Shown in pieces: positions 1 to 13,880 of a stretch of DNA of 64,000 nt. How positions within the stretch are numbered: position 1 is the first letter of the stretch; every line of letters begins with the position of its first letter. Under the pieces are notes generated by a model. That model searched no databases and was not told the origin of the DNA. It was given only the letters and a program-made list of their open reading frames with translations. Source of the DNA: Acanthochlamys bracteata (lineage: Eukaryota > Streptophyta > Magnoliopsida > Pandanales > Velloziaceae); NCBI GenBank assembly GCA_019914995.1, contig CM034142.1:2871031-2935030 (forward strand), in the 5' to 3' direction. Made by a program: the position numbers and the translations under genes.

Positions 1-1210
1 GCAGGAGCATAAATCACAGAGTATAGGCACCTCGTCATAAAAATGCATGGATTGCCTAGTTCTTTCCATGTATAGGATGATGGAATAGCTAAAATCAACA
101 AATCCACTGGAAAAACATAAGTAAGAAGTGACTTCTGGCATCAAATTTGTTCCGAACTCTATTAAGTATGAACCTAAAAGGAACTTTTTCCCCAAAAGTA
201 ATTCTTGTCTCTTGGTATTTCCTCTCAGATTAGCTGCATTTCTAAATCTAAAAATATGATCAATTTTAAATGATATCGTAACTAAAAATAAGAGTTATCT
301 ATTCACAGAATGTTATATGCAAGCTACTGCTTATCTTTCTAAACTTGAACTTTGGGTAGACCCTCTATTTTCCTTACCATAAATGAGACATGTTCCTTAG
401 AGTACAGTAAGTCTAAATAACATACTTGACTCTGAACTTGGAAAACATGCTAGTTTGAGTATGGTGGCTATACTTGCAAAAACTGCAAGCCCTGAAGCAG
501 CACAGAATCACCTCCACCTAGATCCCTAAAATTGTCGAACAAGTTTCCAGGCAAAAAAGAACAGTCTCTAAATTCCTTTTGTGAGAAAATTGTCACACCT
601 ACTGTGTCAGTATAATACAAGATACTTACTTTTTCATGAATGTAGATTACTAGATTTCTGTAGCCTTTGTTCAAATACTAGGTGTTGTTTATACAGTAGT
701 CACACTAAGACATTTATGTCTACAATGAAACATCATTTACGTATCAAATTTCATGTTTATCTCGAGCAATCTCCTGAAGTCATTCAGGCTAAATTATTTG
801 CAAATAATAAAGGTTCCATGATTATGAGAAGTAACCACATCACAGGTACTCTAAATGAGCACAGTGGAAGCATTCACCAATTTGGAGAACAAAATTCTTC
901 TTATTCACCTGACTAAAACCTGTACGCAATACCACGCTGTACTTGTTATGAGATCTGAGTAGGAAAGGGGTGAATGAGATGAGAACCTATCATATTGGCT
1001 GTGGGCTGAGACATTTGCCAACTCCAATGAATGATGAAATATTAGTGTGAACTAGTGTTGCGCTGCGAAGGTCCAGCAAAAGGTCGAAGGTACATTTTTC
1101 TAAATGTAGATCAATATGCGGAGAACAAACAAGATATCCAACACAGCATGCGCCAACAAACATAAGTCTCGAAACAAATCCAAGAAGCATAAACACCAAC
1201 ACACACATAA
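1..1210. other. Non-coding flank downstream of SR copy 2; no gene recognised
   Basis: AT-rich sequence to the left of the last RS-domain exon, that is, downstream on the minus strand. The only protein-like stretch is on the minus strand at about 480-580 (it reads FDNFRDLGGGDSVLLQGLQF and ends in CAAG before GTATAG). It could be an exon of whatever lies beyond the window, but I recognise no family. I see nothing else here. Confidence 0.4.
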
Positions 1211-1310
1211 TAAGTTAGACAGAGTGCTCCTCTGACCAGGAGCGTGGAGATCTTCATTGGGATCCAGGCAGAGACTGATAGGATGTCTTGGCTTTAGGAG
1301 AAATTTTCAT
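1210..1310 (-). pseudogene. SR splicing factor copy 2, terminal RS-domain exon remnant
   Basis: The minus strand reads ISPKAKTSYQSLPGSQ, then a stop, then RSPRSWSEEHSV and another stop. SPKAK followed by Arg/Ser-rich sequence is the usual C-terminal stretch of plant SR34/SR30 proteins, so I take this as the final RS exon. The internal stop falls inside the expected RS tail, so the copy would be shortened even if expressed. The homologous block of copy 1 lies at about 25,290-25,385. Exon limits are approximate because no clean acceptor is visible. Confidence 0.55.
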
Positions 1311-1390
1311 CACATGTTCTTTAACAGATCTTCAGGAAGAATACTACAGATCCAAATGGTAATTTGAATGAGCCTAGGAGATAAACGAAC

Positions 1391-1502
1391 CTTCTCTGCT
1401 TCTGCTTCTGCTGTAAGTGAGACTACTGCAAGGGCTTCGACCTCCACCATAAAAGCAGCTTCGGCTACTACTCCTGGATAAGCTCCATCTACACTCCTTC
1501 AC
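1391..1502 (-). pseudogene. SR splicing factor copy 2, RS-domain exon
   Basis: Read from 1502 downwards the exon gives VKECRWSLSRSSSRS, a Gly/Cys spacer, then LTYSRSRSRE, and ends at a donor (AAG|GTTCG). VKEY followed by SRSRS is the junction of RRM2 and the RS domain in plant SRSF1-like proteins (SR34/SR30 family), which bind exonic enhancers and recruit the spliceosome. The acceptor looks damaged: the sequence is CTTTAAGTGAAG where copy 1 has CTTTAGGTGAAG, so a one-base shift is expected on splicing from 1596. The exon is otherwise open, and closely matches the copy 1 exon at 25,460-25,563. Confidence 0.75.
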
Positions 1503-1556
1503 TTAAAGAAAGAACAAACATTCATAATCAAACTGCACTAGATGCAAAATGCCACC

Positions 1557-1579
1557 AAAAAAAAAAAAAAAAAAAAAAA
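1557..1579. repeat. Poly(A) run of 23
   Basis: Uninterrupted A tract (poly-T on the gene strand) lying 17 bases beyond the donor of the RRM2 exon, inside the following intron of SR copy 2. Confidence 0.95.
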
Positions 1580-1595
1580 GAGCAGTAAGGCACAC

Positions 1596-1652
1596 CCGAA
1601 TGTGTGCCCCTGTGAAGGCATTGCGGAACTCAGACTCATCTACCTTTCTGAT
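1596..1652 (-). pseudogene. SR splicing factor copy 2, last exon of RRM2
   Basis: A 57-base exon between a good acceptor (CTTGCAG) and donor (CGG|GTGTGC). It encodes IRKVDESEFRNAFTGAHIR, which is the end of the second, pseudo-RRM of SR34/SR30 proteins (family pattern: IRKLDDSEFRNAF then AYIR). It is in frame and has no stop. The exons that should precede it (rest of RRM1, linker, start of RRM2 with its SWQDLKDHMR motif) were not found in the 16 kb up to the first exon at 18,074. I therefore treat the copy as broken, though exons in a very long intron could have been missed. Confidence 0.8.
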
Positions 1653-2106
1653 CTGCAAGTCGATTAACAAAATAATCTGAATACTCATCAAAGCAAGGAC
1701 AGCCACAGTTTTAGATAAGAATTCAGGGAAAAGAAGAAGAAGACATTAAATAGAAAATCAAAGTCAAGAGAAAATTAAACCACATATAGGAATTTGAACA
1801 CCATCAAAAGAAAAGTTAAACAAGAGAAAAGTTAAAAAGAAGATGTACGATAAAAAAGGTTATAACATACTGCATACTTCATATCATTATAATTGGTATA
1901 GTCAACATTTTGACAGTGCCTGAAGAGTCGTACCCAAAAGATTAAACTACAACTATGTTTCACACCCAAGTTATAATTCTTTAATCATATAGGACAACAC
2001 GTGCATGTAACAAACAAGCCCATTCACCTATACGAGTGCAGCGTACAAATTCCCACACACAAACACGCCTATTCACCCCCGCAAAGTGGAAGGCATGCAA
2101 ACCTAA

Positions 2107-2150
2107 GCACATACACCCACACCCACCCACCCACACACAGAGAGAGAGGG
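2107..2150. repeat. CA/CCCA-rich microsatellite followed by GA repeat
   Basis: Short run of ACCC/CACA units followed by AGAGAGAG. Simple-sequence DNA within intron-like sequence. Confidence 0.8.
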
Positions 2151-4537
2151 AGCAAACAGTACCTCTGACTTCTTTAAATACTATAGAGAAACAAACATCA
2201 CCACCACATGCATATGATCCTAATCAACAGCTAGAAACCAAAAATCAAGTGAAAATTGAGATGTTAAGAATAGCAAAACCTGAGGACAAAATGGTATGCT
2301 TCTATATTCAGAGTCAAGTTCCTATTGTTCACTAAAAATCCAGTCAAGATATTCTTTACTACTAGCTATACTTATAGCGAGCAAATTATAAACTGAAAAA
2401 GACAAAATTATGTACCATTTTGGGCCATATTTTATAATTTGCCTTCTTGTCCATATCATGGTCAACACTTAGCAGCTACCTAACCATCACGACTGACCTT
2501 GATCTATGTGCATGAGACACTCCACACAATATCATGTATTTTAAGCTAGTCTAATTATTTTACTGTTTGTATATTTCAAGTGATTTTTTAAGTCTACATA
2601 GTGGATATTAACAACATTTTTGTCTCCGTAAATATCTAGTATTAGAAATACAACCAAACATTATTTATACAAAATTAAAATAAGGCATATACCAAAAGTC
2701 CAGTTACCAATAGTAACAAAATCCTATTAGAAATCAAGAATCTCAACTTTTTTTATTAACAAAAGAGTATTAGAACAGTAAACTGAAAACTCTTGAAAAC
2801 AGAATTCTAAAAATTTCAACTAATTTTGCCATAAGGTACCATTTTCAGATGCTAAAAAATAAAATATCTGTCAATATCCAAAAGCCTTACCAACAATGAA
2901 TCCAACTGTTTACAAAAAGACGTAGGAACTTACCAACTGTAGAGCTTTCTGTGCAAGTGACAAAAAACTTTAAAGGTGTAAGCTATTCTATTTTTAAATG
3001 AAATACAAGTTTTGATTCAAACTGTTACTAAAGGTATCAAAAGAGGAAGATAATTATGAACCATTACGCAAAAGCTATTTCACAGATCATTTGAAGCTAA
3101 ATCACAAAGCTGGCCTTATTATTTTAAGAGCCGACATATTTTAAATATTAAAGAGACATTGAGAAGTTCAAGTTGCAAGAGTCCCACAATATACTAGTAA
3201 AAGGAAGGAATGAATGAACAAACAAATTGGAAACCAATGATAGCATTTCTAATCATAAATCACATATTCAAGGTAAGTAGAATACTAGGGGCCCATTTGG
3301 TTTCTTATTAAAGCAATACTACCTAAACTAAACTTCTTGCCATGATACAAATCATTAGATCGTAAGGCCGCTGTGAAACAAAGTAGTAATGTATTTAGAA
3401 CAAGGTTTTGAACTCAATCTACATTACAGTACATACAACTAGTCAGAAACATAGATGAATCAAGTTACTAATCAAATAATTTTCTTCGAGGTTCAAATTC
3501 AATCGTTAATCAATGTTTATGTTACAACTAAAGACTTACTACACTATCCAGAGAACCATTCTAACGAAAAAACAAATCGTTTCTATTATTGAAGAAAGGA
3601 ATTACATGCTCAAAAACTCTACAACTGTTCTAGCACCAAACTTGACTTATCTGTTTTTAAATTCCATGAATTCTATTATGTTCCCTAATCTATAAATGTG
3701 CATACCACTTGAATTCCATGTGCTTTTAAATTCCATGAATTCCATGAATTCTATTATGTTGGACCATGTTTGATAATTGCCTTAATTTTCTATGATAATG
3801 GCTATCATCTTCCTCAGTACATAGGAAATCAGAATCTTCCCACCATTTCTTTTGCCTTTGATATGCATATACAAATAAGTTAAGAGAACAACATATATTT
3901 CAAACTGGTTTAATTTCTTTCACGGTCTATCCAATGCAAAAGCTTTTTAAGCATACATTACGGTGGTACTAATAGCATTTTTATCTCCTTTAAACCATAG
4001 CAAGTACTAAAAAGACAAACTGAACGTTCTTTGTACCATAAAAATAACTCATAATAAAATATAAATAATCAGATTTTAATTTTACCAATTTTAAATCAAT
4101 ATTTTAATCTATGTTAATTAATTAAATATTATTACAGTAAAATGAGATTCAGCTCTTGAACATAAAATCGAGGCATTCCACATATTAATTTTGGCACAAG
4201 CTACAACATTTTAGATGCAGTAAAACTGGAACATTCATAGTTGTCCAAAAACCTTAGGAACAATAAAAGTAGAAAGCTAAACAAGGCTGTAGAAACTTAC
4301 CAAGTGTGGATGCTTCCACATGAGTATAAACTATAATGGTGTGGGGTCATCCATTTTTAAAAGGAATATAATGTTTGCTACAAAATTTAGAAGGGTGAAA
4401 AATTGAGAATTATTACACAAAACACTTTTTGATGGATTACTTGATGTTCAATAAGAGAGTTGGCTTTATCTTCAAATGTACAAACCAATTTGAAGCTAAA
4501 TTAAAGCATTTCTAAACATGTATCAAAATCTATACAT

Positions 4538-4715
4538 AATGAAGGACAACCAATACATAGCCGATGGTATGGGCCCCTTCCTTTCCTCATTGAACTGATA
4601 GTTTCTAACTAAACAAAAATTCCTTCCATTGTACAAATCACTTGGTGGTAAGCCAAATTTGTAATTAAGTAGTGATTGAATTTTGATGAAACTTTTAAAA
4701 TCAAGCATCTATTAA
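4538..4715. repeat. Well-conserved direct repeat, copy 1 (partner 7,552-7,735)
   Basis: Begins GAAGGACAACCAATACATAG and runs through CTTGGTGGTAAGCCAA to the region around 4,715. The partner at 7,552-7,735 is nearly identical over about 175 bases, and a more diverged copy is at about 11,790-11,930. This pair is among the most similar in the array, so it records a relatively recent duplication of about 3 kb. Confidence 0.8.
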
Positions 4716-6221
4716 CATTTAGTTTGCTCCAAACTTCGAATTTGGAATAGAACATAATCAATTTATGCTACAAACAATTAAAAAAACAATTGATCAACAA
4801 CTAATGTACTCGTACCGATATAGCTTTATTTTGTGCTATCCTATTATAATCTAATTTCTAACTTAACATTCTTTATCTATAACGAGATCTTGTATTTCTT
4901 TCACATCTATCTTTTAATCTTAAAAGTCTATCACAGTTCGACCCATACATGCAAAGCTCGACAGAATTTAGTGATTAAATGAAATTACAATAATATACAG
5001 TACATTCTTATCTTTCACAAGTGGCAGGCACACATATCCAACAATGTACAAAGGTCAAACGAAGAAAAGTAACCACTGATATTAATTTAACAAAATAAGA
5101 AACATAGTACAGCACATCTAAAAGTACGAGGAGGTACCTGAGCCGCTATAACAAATAAAGAACAGCCTTAGAAAGAAAGCTTGAGCGGGATTCACTTCTT
5201 TGTACTTGCACCAAAAGCTTCTTCATAGATCACTACAACCGACATCTAACCTTGCTTCACTGTTTTAAAGAACTAAATTGCTTTCAATATTAGCGAAAAC
5301 AATCGGGACCATAGAGTTGCAATATTCAATTGTTTAATTTTCTTTGGAGGCTTATATAATTCATTTGCTTTTGAAGTATACATAATGGAAGAACTGATAG
5401 CAGTTTTGTCTCCTTTACCAAGGACACAGTATTTCTCTGGTGGTTTATTATAAAATGTTAGGAATAGTGTACAATGCTACCAAGGACATAAACCGTACTA
5501 AATATAGAGATTTCCATGTGAGTGACAATGACGATTGCATGATCTTCTACCTTTAAAAAGCATGCAAGGTTTGGTCAAAGCAATTGCTACAGACTTAGAA
5601 CAGAAAGGATTGCTCGCCATAACACAACGAATGCAAGTTTTTCTCAAAACAGTCATTTCAACCTCAATTACAGAGTTGGCTTTAATGAATGGCATGAAAG
5701 CAAAGCATTTCTAATCAAGTATTAAAACGTATACATTATTTACAAAATTCAATACATAGTCAAAGGTGTGAGTTCCTTTCTTTGCACACTGAACCTTACA
5801 GCATTTAGCATGCTAATGATTTATGTACAATCATGTCGGGCACACAAATTGTAACACTTGACACTAATAACTAAGAAGCAAGCCGCGATGTATCCTTGAC
5901 AACTTACTTCCCGTCTATCACATTTAATATGTCTCAAGAATATTATTAATCATATAGGACCTATAGTGACAAAAATAAAAATTTTCAAAAAATCATTCAC
6001 ATATTAGATTTCTATGCATAAAAAATACTATTAATGATAATACGACCATAACTTACGCATGATTTTGGAAGAATTACGCAACTTGGCTCCACTGATGTCG
6101 TCACACGATTAACAAGCACAATGAGATAATCCTTAAAGGAAACAATAGGGTTTTAATCTATGCAAAATAATAAACGCAAGAAGACACTAAAAAGATTAAC
6201 AAAGACTGTCAAATAAGTATA

Positions 6222-6311
6222 TTAAGATAGAAGAACCTCCCTATACATATAGGTTCCTCCACGTCTTTCATGATTGATGTCATACTCCTTGTGAAAAATA
6301 CAGCCCTCTTC
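6222..6311 (-). other. Exon-like island 'EEGCIFHKEYD' (partner 21,630-21,719)
   Basis: On the minus strand from 6,311 an open frame of 29 codons reads EEGCIFHKEYDINHERRGG, then TYMYREVLLS and a stop. It is preceded by a pyrimidine-rich stretch ending TTTAG. The homologous island at 21,719 downwards is also open but differs at many amino-acid positions. I do not recognise a family. It may be an exon of an unidentified gene duplicated with the modules, or a chance open stretch. Confidence 0.35.
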
Positions 6312-7551
6312 TAAACCGAAACTAAACACAGTTTCAAAAAGTAAATAATATATGATACATGTGTTGAGTAAGAAGAACTAGGACTCATCTTCTCAGTACT
6401 TGCATCAAAAGCTTCTTCATAGATCACTTCCACCTATGCCTAAGCATGCTTCATTGTTTTGAAGAAATAAATTGCTTTCACTGTTAGCGAAAACTATCGA
6501 ATCACAAGTTGCAATATTTGAATGTTTAAAATTATTGGTGGTTTATATAATTCAATGGCTTTGAAGTATACTTCGTGGAGGTACTATCAGCAGCTTTCTT
6601 TTCTTAACCAAGAAATAACGAACTAACCAAATGAGATGACAGCCTACCTTATAACCATGAGGAATATTCTTCAAATACTCGGTCATCTCCTAAATTGCAT
6701 CCACCTGGAAAGCATCCCGACTAAACTCCCAACCAAAAGTAAGGATATCTGTGAACCTGTATGTGTATCTAGTTAAGCAACAAATAACTTCACTAATTTG
6801 AAAATAAAAGGAAATTTTCAATTGAAGTTGGGCTAACTCAACAAAGTACTCATATGTTTCTTGTTAATTTCTGAAGAGAGCAAAAGGATTAATTCCTTAC
6901 GGATAGGCAATTAATTTTACAACTAATATACTCATACTTGTACTCTTTATCTCTGATCTCTTAACATTCCAATAAAGTTTTTGACATATACAAGTTAGAT
7001 AAAGTTAGATAACAATTAGAATAACATTTACTACACTTGTAACTGTCATAAGTGATGGGTTTAAAATCCAACAGCAAAAGCATAAGATAGAAACAAGGGC
7101 TTTCCTAAATTACTAGAAAAATAAAGCAAAACTGATAATAGGTAAAAAACTTCAGCAAATAAAAGTTAGAAGAATATCCTTCAGCTGCCATAGCAAATAA
7201 ACAACAAATCCTAGAACGCAAGTAGATAATTAGGATTCAACTTCTCCGAACTTGCACCAAAAGACTTCTTTATAGGTGACCATTAAATATAGCATGGCTT
7301 GATTTATTGTTTCCAACAGCTGAAATGATTTTAAAATTAAGAAAAACAATCAGAACCACAAAGTTGCATTAGTCAATTTATATTCTAGTAGATTCAATAA
7401 AAACAATCTTGATGCTTCTGCTATCATACATTAAAAAATCATACAAACTCAATCATAATCAAAACATAGTCAAGGATATAGGCTCTTTTGTCTCCACATT
7501 AAAACTTAGTGCCAACTAAAACAAAGTTGCTGCAATAAAAAATGTTCATAT

Positions 7552-7735
7552 AAAGAAGGACAACCATTACATAGCTGATGGTATGGGCCCCTTCCTTTTC
7601 CTCATTGAACTGATAGTTTCTATCTAAATAAAGTTTCCTTCCATTGTACAAATCACTAGGTGGTAAGCCAACTTTGTAACTAAGTAGTGAATGAACTTCA
7701 ATGAAAATTCTGAAATCAAGAATCTATATTGCACT
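7552..7735. repeat. Well-conserved direct repeat, copy 2 (partner 4,538-4,715)
   Basis: Near-identical to 4,538-4,715, including the GGTATGGGCCCCTTCCTT core and the GTACAAATCACTAGGTGG segment. It sits in the same order relative to neighbouring module blocks. Confidence 0.8.
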
Positions 7736-7875
7736 ACATATGGCTAATCATACAGATCAATTAGGTCACCAGACCAAATAGTTTGCTCCAAACTTCGAAT
7801 TTCAAATAGAACATAATCAATTTATGCTACAAAAGAAAAAGAAAAACGCATACATCAACATCTAATGTACTCGTA

Positions 7876-8480
7876 CCGATATAGGTTTAGTTTGTGTTGT
7901 CTTATTATAATCAATTTCTAACTAAACATTCTTTATCTAGAACAAGATCTTGTATTTCTTTCACATTTATCTGTTGATCTTAAAGTCTAGGATGTGGCAA
8001 ATTTTTTTAGGAACAATAAAAGCAAAAGTCAAGGTTCAGTCAACACTTAGCTAGGTTAATGGTGGGGTCATCCATTTTAAAAGGAATATAATGTTTTTGA
8101 AAACAACAAAAATTGACCCGTTTAACTATTTATATAATATAAATTACTTAATAATTAAAAAATAATAGCAAAAAATTTGAATTTAATTTGTATATATATA
8201 TTTTTAATTTATCTTAATTTAACTAATTTTTATTTAATTTATAAAATTTGTCAAAATTAGTTTTTTTTAAAATATATCATAATTAATAATTTATATATAT
8301 TATTATTAAAAATTAATATTTATTATTTTTATTTTAATAATTTTAATTAATCTTTGACCCCAATATTTTTATTTTGTGTTGTCTTATTATAATCAATTTC
8401 TAACTAAACATTCTTTATCTACAACAAGATCTTGTATTTCTTTCACATTATCTTTTGATATTAAAGTCCATCACAGTGGT
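7876..8480. repeat. AT-rich block flanked by direct repeats of about 105 bp
   Basis: The sequence around 7,885-7,990 (GTGTTGTCTTATTATAATC, then ACATTCTTTATCT and CTTGTATTTCTTTCACAT) recurs at about 8,375-8,475. Between them, about 8,097-8,360 is almost pure A/T with long runs of TTAATTA type. The layout could be an AT-rich insertion with duplication of flanking sequence, or unequal exchange. No terminal inverted repeats were found. Confidence 0.6.
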
Positions 8481-11400
8481 TAAAAGGAAATCAGAATAAT
8501 ATGTAAAAACAGACTTATCTTTCACAAGTGGTAGGCACAAAAATCCAACAAAGTACAAAGGTCAAATGAAGAAAAGCAACCACTGATAATAATTTCTAAA
8601 AGAAAAACATACTACAGCACATCTAAACTACGAGAACCTACCTAAGCGTTGACAACAAATAAAGAACAGATCTTAGAAAGAAAGTTTGAGTATGATTCAC
8701 CTTCTTTGTACTTACACCAAAAGCTTCTTCATAGATCACTGCAACCAAAATCTAACCTTGCTTCACTGTTTTAAAGAACTAAATTGCTTTCAGTATTTGC
8801 GAAAACAATCAGGACCATAGAGTTGCAATATTCAATTTTTAATTTTCTTTAGAGGTTTATATAATTCAATTGCTTTTGAAGTATACATAATGGAGGTACT
8901 GAGAACATTTGTCTCCTTAACCAAGGACGTAGCATTTCTCTGGTGGTTTATTCTAAAATGTTAGGAATAACAAAAGTACAATGCTACCAAGGACATAGCA
9001 ACTTACCAATTGTAGAGGCTTACCTGCGAGTAACAATGAATTTGACGATGCCTGATCTTCTACCTTTCAAAAATATGTAATGTTTATACAAAACAGTTGC
9101 TACAGACTTGAAACAGAAAGAGATTGCTAGCCATAACACAAAGAATGTGAGTTTTGCTGACCAATGTGTAAAGATGTAAAGATGACCACGAAAATATGTC
9201 CAAGAAAATAGAGCCTTCTTTCTCCATATTAAACAAAGAGTGTTGAACTAGAACGAAGTTGCTCCAGTAAGAACCTAAAAAATAGAACATTTACTTTTTA
9301 ACTACATAGAACCTTATGTCATGTCACAAATAGCTTTGACAAATATGTACCACTTTCAGACATATTTGACAATTTACTTTCATTTTACTATATCATGGTC
9401 AACACTTAGTAGCTACCTAACCATCGCGAGTGATCTGACCTGCGAGGCCAAAAAAATCCACACAACGTCATATATTCAAGCTAGTTTGATTACTTTGTTG
9501 TTTCAAGTGCTTTTTAAGTAATGGAGTACTAAAAACATATTTGTCTCCAACAAAATCTAGTAATTATCAGAAATGTTATTCACAACAAAATAAGAAGCTC
9601 ATAACAAAGCATATACCAGAACTGCCATCACTAATAGCTATAAATTTCTTTTATAAATCAACAAATCTAACTATTTTAAATATTACAACAGTAAATTGAA
9701 TAACTCCTTGAAATACAATTCTAAATATTCAACACATTTTTCAGATAACGTACCAATTTTAGATGCAAAAAAATAAAATATCTGTCAACATCCATGAGCC
9801 TTACCGACAACAATAAATCACAGTGCTTAACTTAGGATGAAGGAGCTTACAACTGTGGACCTTCTATGCAAGTGATAAATAATTTTGAAGATGTAAGCTG
9901 CATATTTAAATGAAATGCAAGGTTTGTTGGAAACAATTTTAAAATTAAAAAATAAACAAAAAGAATGAAACAACCTTAGAAATTTTTTGGTAAAAGTAAC
10001 TTCTGTTTGTAGTCTATTTTAAAGAGACATGTGAACTAAGAAATAACAAATTAACCAACTAGAATATGATAGCCCATCTTATACCCATCACCAGCAATCT
10101 CTTTGATCTCCTAAATTACATGAACCTGAAAGGCATCCCGACTAAACTTTCAATCAAAATAAGGGTATTGTTAAAACCTGTACAGGTATATCTAGTTAAG
10201 CAACAACCTTACATATTTGAAAAATAAACGAGATTCAATTGATTTAATGTAGGAAAAAGTAACTGTAGCATTACTGCTATTCATAAAGTTGGGCTAACTC
10301 AAAGAAAGTACTGGCATGTTTTCTTTTAATTTCTGAAGAGAGCAGAAGGGATTAATTCCTTAATGGATTGCATAATGAACTTAGATTGTACCGTTATTCT
10401 TTACGCCTTACAAGATTATCTTATTGTTTCACATTTCTTTTACGCTCTTAGCATTCCAATAAAGAATCACATATTCAAGCATAGCTTTGTAAAATTTATT
10501 GATAAATAACAATTAGAATCTACTACACTCTTAACTGTCATAAGTGATATGTTCATATATCCAACACCATAAGCATAACACATAACATAGAAGCAAGGGC
10601 TTCTCTAAATTAATAGAAAAGTAAAGCAAAACATCAACTAATAAAAGGTAAAACAGACTTCAGCACCTCTAAAAGTATGAGAACATACCTGAGCCGCCAT
10701 AACAAATAAAGAATAATTCGTAGAAAGTAAGTAGAGAATTAGGATTCAACTTCCCCGTACTTGCATCGAAAGACTTCTTCACAGTACATACAACACAGCT
10801 TTATTTGTTGTTTTGAATAGCTGAACTGCTTTCAATATTAAGGTAAACAACCACAACCAAAATTGCAATAGTCAATTGATATACTTCCAGAATTAAAAAA
10901 AGAATGTAGCAAGCAATATGACAAAATCTTGATGCCGCTGCAATCATACATTAAAACTGAGACACTATCAATAACGATCAAAACATAATAAAGGATATCA
11001 GCTCTTCGCCAAACTAAAACAAACTTTAGTAATAACAAATAATCCAATTTAAAAGGGACTCTTTAACTAAGTAGGGGTTGTATTTAGACGAGTTTTCTAA
11101 TCACAATCTACGATACGTTGCAAATGGCTGATCTTATAGGCAGCTAGTTACTAAGTACTACTGGGTGCTTCAAGGTTCAAATTTCACGAAAGGTATTCTC
11201 ATTGAATCCTATCAAAATAATCCTTTCAACCCTTCCTGCTAGAAAAAACATCTAGAAGAAATTAAAGAATGATTTTTACCTAACTGGACCATACTTGATA
11301 ATTGCCTTCATTTTTAATGAAGCCATCATTTCCCTTAGTACATAAGAAATCAGATCCTTACATGCTAGCTATCCATTCATTTCATTTGGCCTTGATCTGC

Positions 11401-13739
11401 ATATTAAAATTGTTAACTGAATAGCATGCATTTCAAACATAGAATCGAGGTATTCCACGTATTAATTTAGGAATAAGTTACAAAATTTTAGATGAAGCTA
11501 ACTAAGGCCCTAAAACCTTACTAAGTAGATGCTTCAGTGAGAGTGTCAAAGAACTTTAAAATGCAGGGTCATAAATTTTTACAAGAAATATAAATGTTTC
11601 CTTAAAAAGGTTGATACAAATTTAGAACGGCAAAAATTGAGAGTTGTTACACAACAAAACTGTTCCATACATTACTTGGAAGTTCAATCACAGAGTTGGC
11701 TTAATATTTGAATGTACAAACTAATTTGAAGTTAAACCAAAGCATATCTAAACATGTATAAAAAATATATACATCAAATTTGATTAACCAATGCATAGTT
11801 GATGCTGTGGATCCCTTTTTACCCACATTGAACTACAGTTTCTAACTAAATCAAAATGGCTTTTGTTGTAAAAATCGCTAGGCAGCCAACTTTGTAACTA
11901 CGTGATGAAGAAAATTACTGGACATTCTGAAATTAAGAATCTATATTACAGTCTGTATGGCTATCAGAAACGCGAATGAATTGCTCACCAAACCAAATAG
12001 TTTGCTGCAAACTTCAAATTTCAATTAGAACATAATCAAATTATGCTACAAGGTTACAAAATAGGATTAATTCCTTAATGAAAAATGCAAGTGATTCAAC
12101 AGGTAATGTTCTGGTACTATTATAGCTATATTTTGTGTCGTCCTACTATACTCAAAGTTTTTTAAGATGTTTTTATCTACACAAAAAGATCCGGTATTTC
12201 TTCACATTTATCTTTGCTCTAAACATTTCATCACAGCTAGACACATACAAGCAAAGCTCAGTAGAATTAAGTGATTAAATCAAATTAGAATAACATCTAG
12301 AACAATCTTATCATTCGTAAGTGACAGGCATAGAAATCCAATGGCATAAGCATAAGACAGAAACAAGAATTTGCTAAGTACAAAGGTCAAATAAAGAAAA
12401 GCAACCACTCTTTATAATTTTTTTTATAAAAACCTACTTCAGCTGTATGAGCACGTAGCTGAGCCGCTACAACAAATAAAGAACAAACTTTAGAGAGAAA
12501 GCTAGAGAATAAGACTCACCTCCTCAGTACTTGTAACCAAAAGCTTATTCATAGATCACTTCAACCTATGCCTAAGCTTGCTTCATTGTTTTGAAGAATA
12601 AATTGCTTTCACTGTTAGTGACAACTATTGGGAACACAGGATGCAATATTTGAATGTTTAAAGTTTTTTGGGGGTTTATATAATTCAATGGCTTTGAAGT
12701 GTTCATGGAGGTACTACCAGCAGCATTCTTTTCTTAACCAAGGACGTGCATTGTTTTGGCGGTTTATCTAAAATACTACGAATAACAAAAGTACAATGCT
12801 AAACCATAGTAACTTACCAACTTTACAGGCTTCCCTCCGAGTGACATGAACTTACATGATGCATGGCCTTCCACTTGTAAAAGCATGTAAGTTTTGCTCA
12901 AAGTGGCTGCTACAAACACAGAAGACAAAGAGTTGTCAGCCGTCAAAAATGTAAGGTTTGCTCAAAATGGTTAGTTCTAGCTCAATCCAGACTTGGCTTT
13001 TATGTTTGACAATAAACCAAAGCATTTCTAATCATGTTAAAAAAAATAGTATGAGTCCTTTTTTTTCATCATTGAACCGTACAGCATTTACAATGATAAC
13101 ACACAATTTATGTACTAATTATGTGGCATGCACAAATAAAAACACTCAATAGTCATAAGCAGGAAGCAAGCATCAATTTGTACTTGGCAACTTACTCTCC
13201 ATCTTTCACATTTAATGTCTCAAAAATATCATCAATCATATAGGTCCACATAGTGACGGATGAAAACTTTTCAAAGTAGTCACATATTTAATTAACAATT
13301 TATGATGTTAGATTACCATGAAAAAGACAGTGCTAAATCCCATGAAGAACCTTTGTACGATTTTAGAAAAATTATGCAGTTCAGCTCCACTGAAGTCATT
13401 ACATGATTAACAAGCACCATTAACAAGCTCCACTGAAAATTTAATGTCTTTTCCTATCATTGCACCTCCACATCATGATGTGATCTATGTGATACTCTAC
13501 TTAGGATATAAACAGAAAATTAAACTAAGAAAATAACCAATAAGAAAGCGCAAAGAAACTTACGCATAACACATCATCATCTTTATCTCTAGATTAAAGT
13601 GTATGTAGTGAGCACTACATCTATATCTAGAGTAAAAGGTGGTGAAGACTTCCTAGAAAAAATTTAAACATAAATAGGATTAGGGATTAAAGAAATAAGT
13701 GAAAATACTGGAACAAGCGATACCAATAACTACAGTGAA

Positions 13740-13880
13740 AATCCTTTCAAACTTAGTAGCATCAATCTCTTCTTCGCATCTACATACTAATGCAAATTCT
13801 TTGCCACAGCATGAATCAGAAAGAGTACCATCCCCATTAAACTTGAAGTCAAAAAAGATAGCAATACATGCAGATTAAAG
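13740..13880 (-). other. Exon-like open stretch in module array (related to 22,170-22,260)
   Basis: The minus strand from about 13,850 reads FDFKFNGDGTLSDSCCGKEF, then ALVCRCEEEIDATKFERIF, without a stop for about 45 codons. The core (GGCAAAGAA...GAAGAGATTGATGCTAC) recurs at about 22,175-22,255, where it reads EAKKLQVCR and then a stop in one frame. No family recognised. Function unknown. Confidence 0.25.
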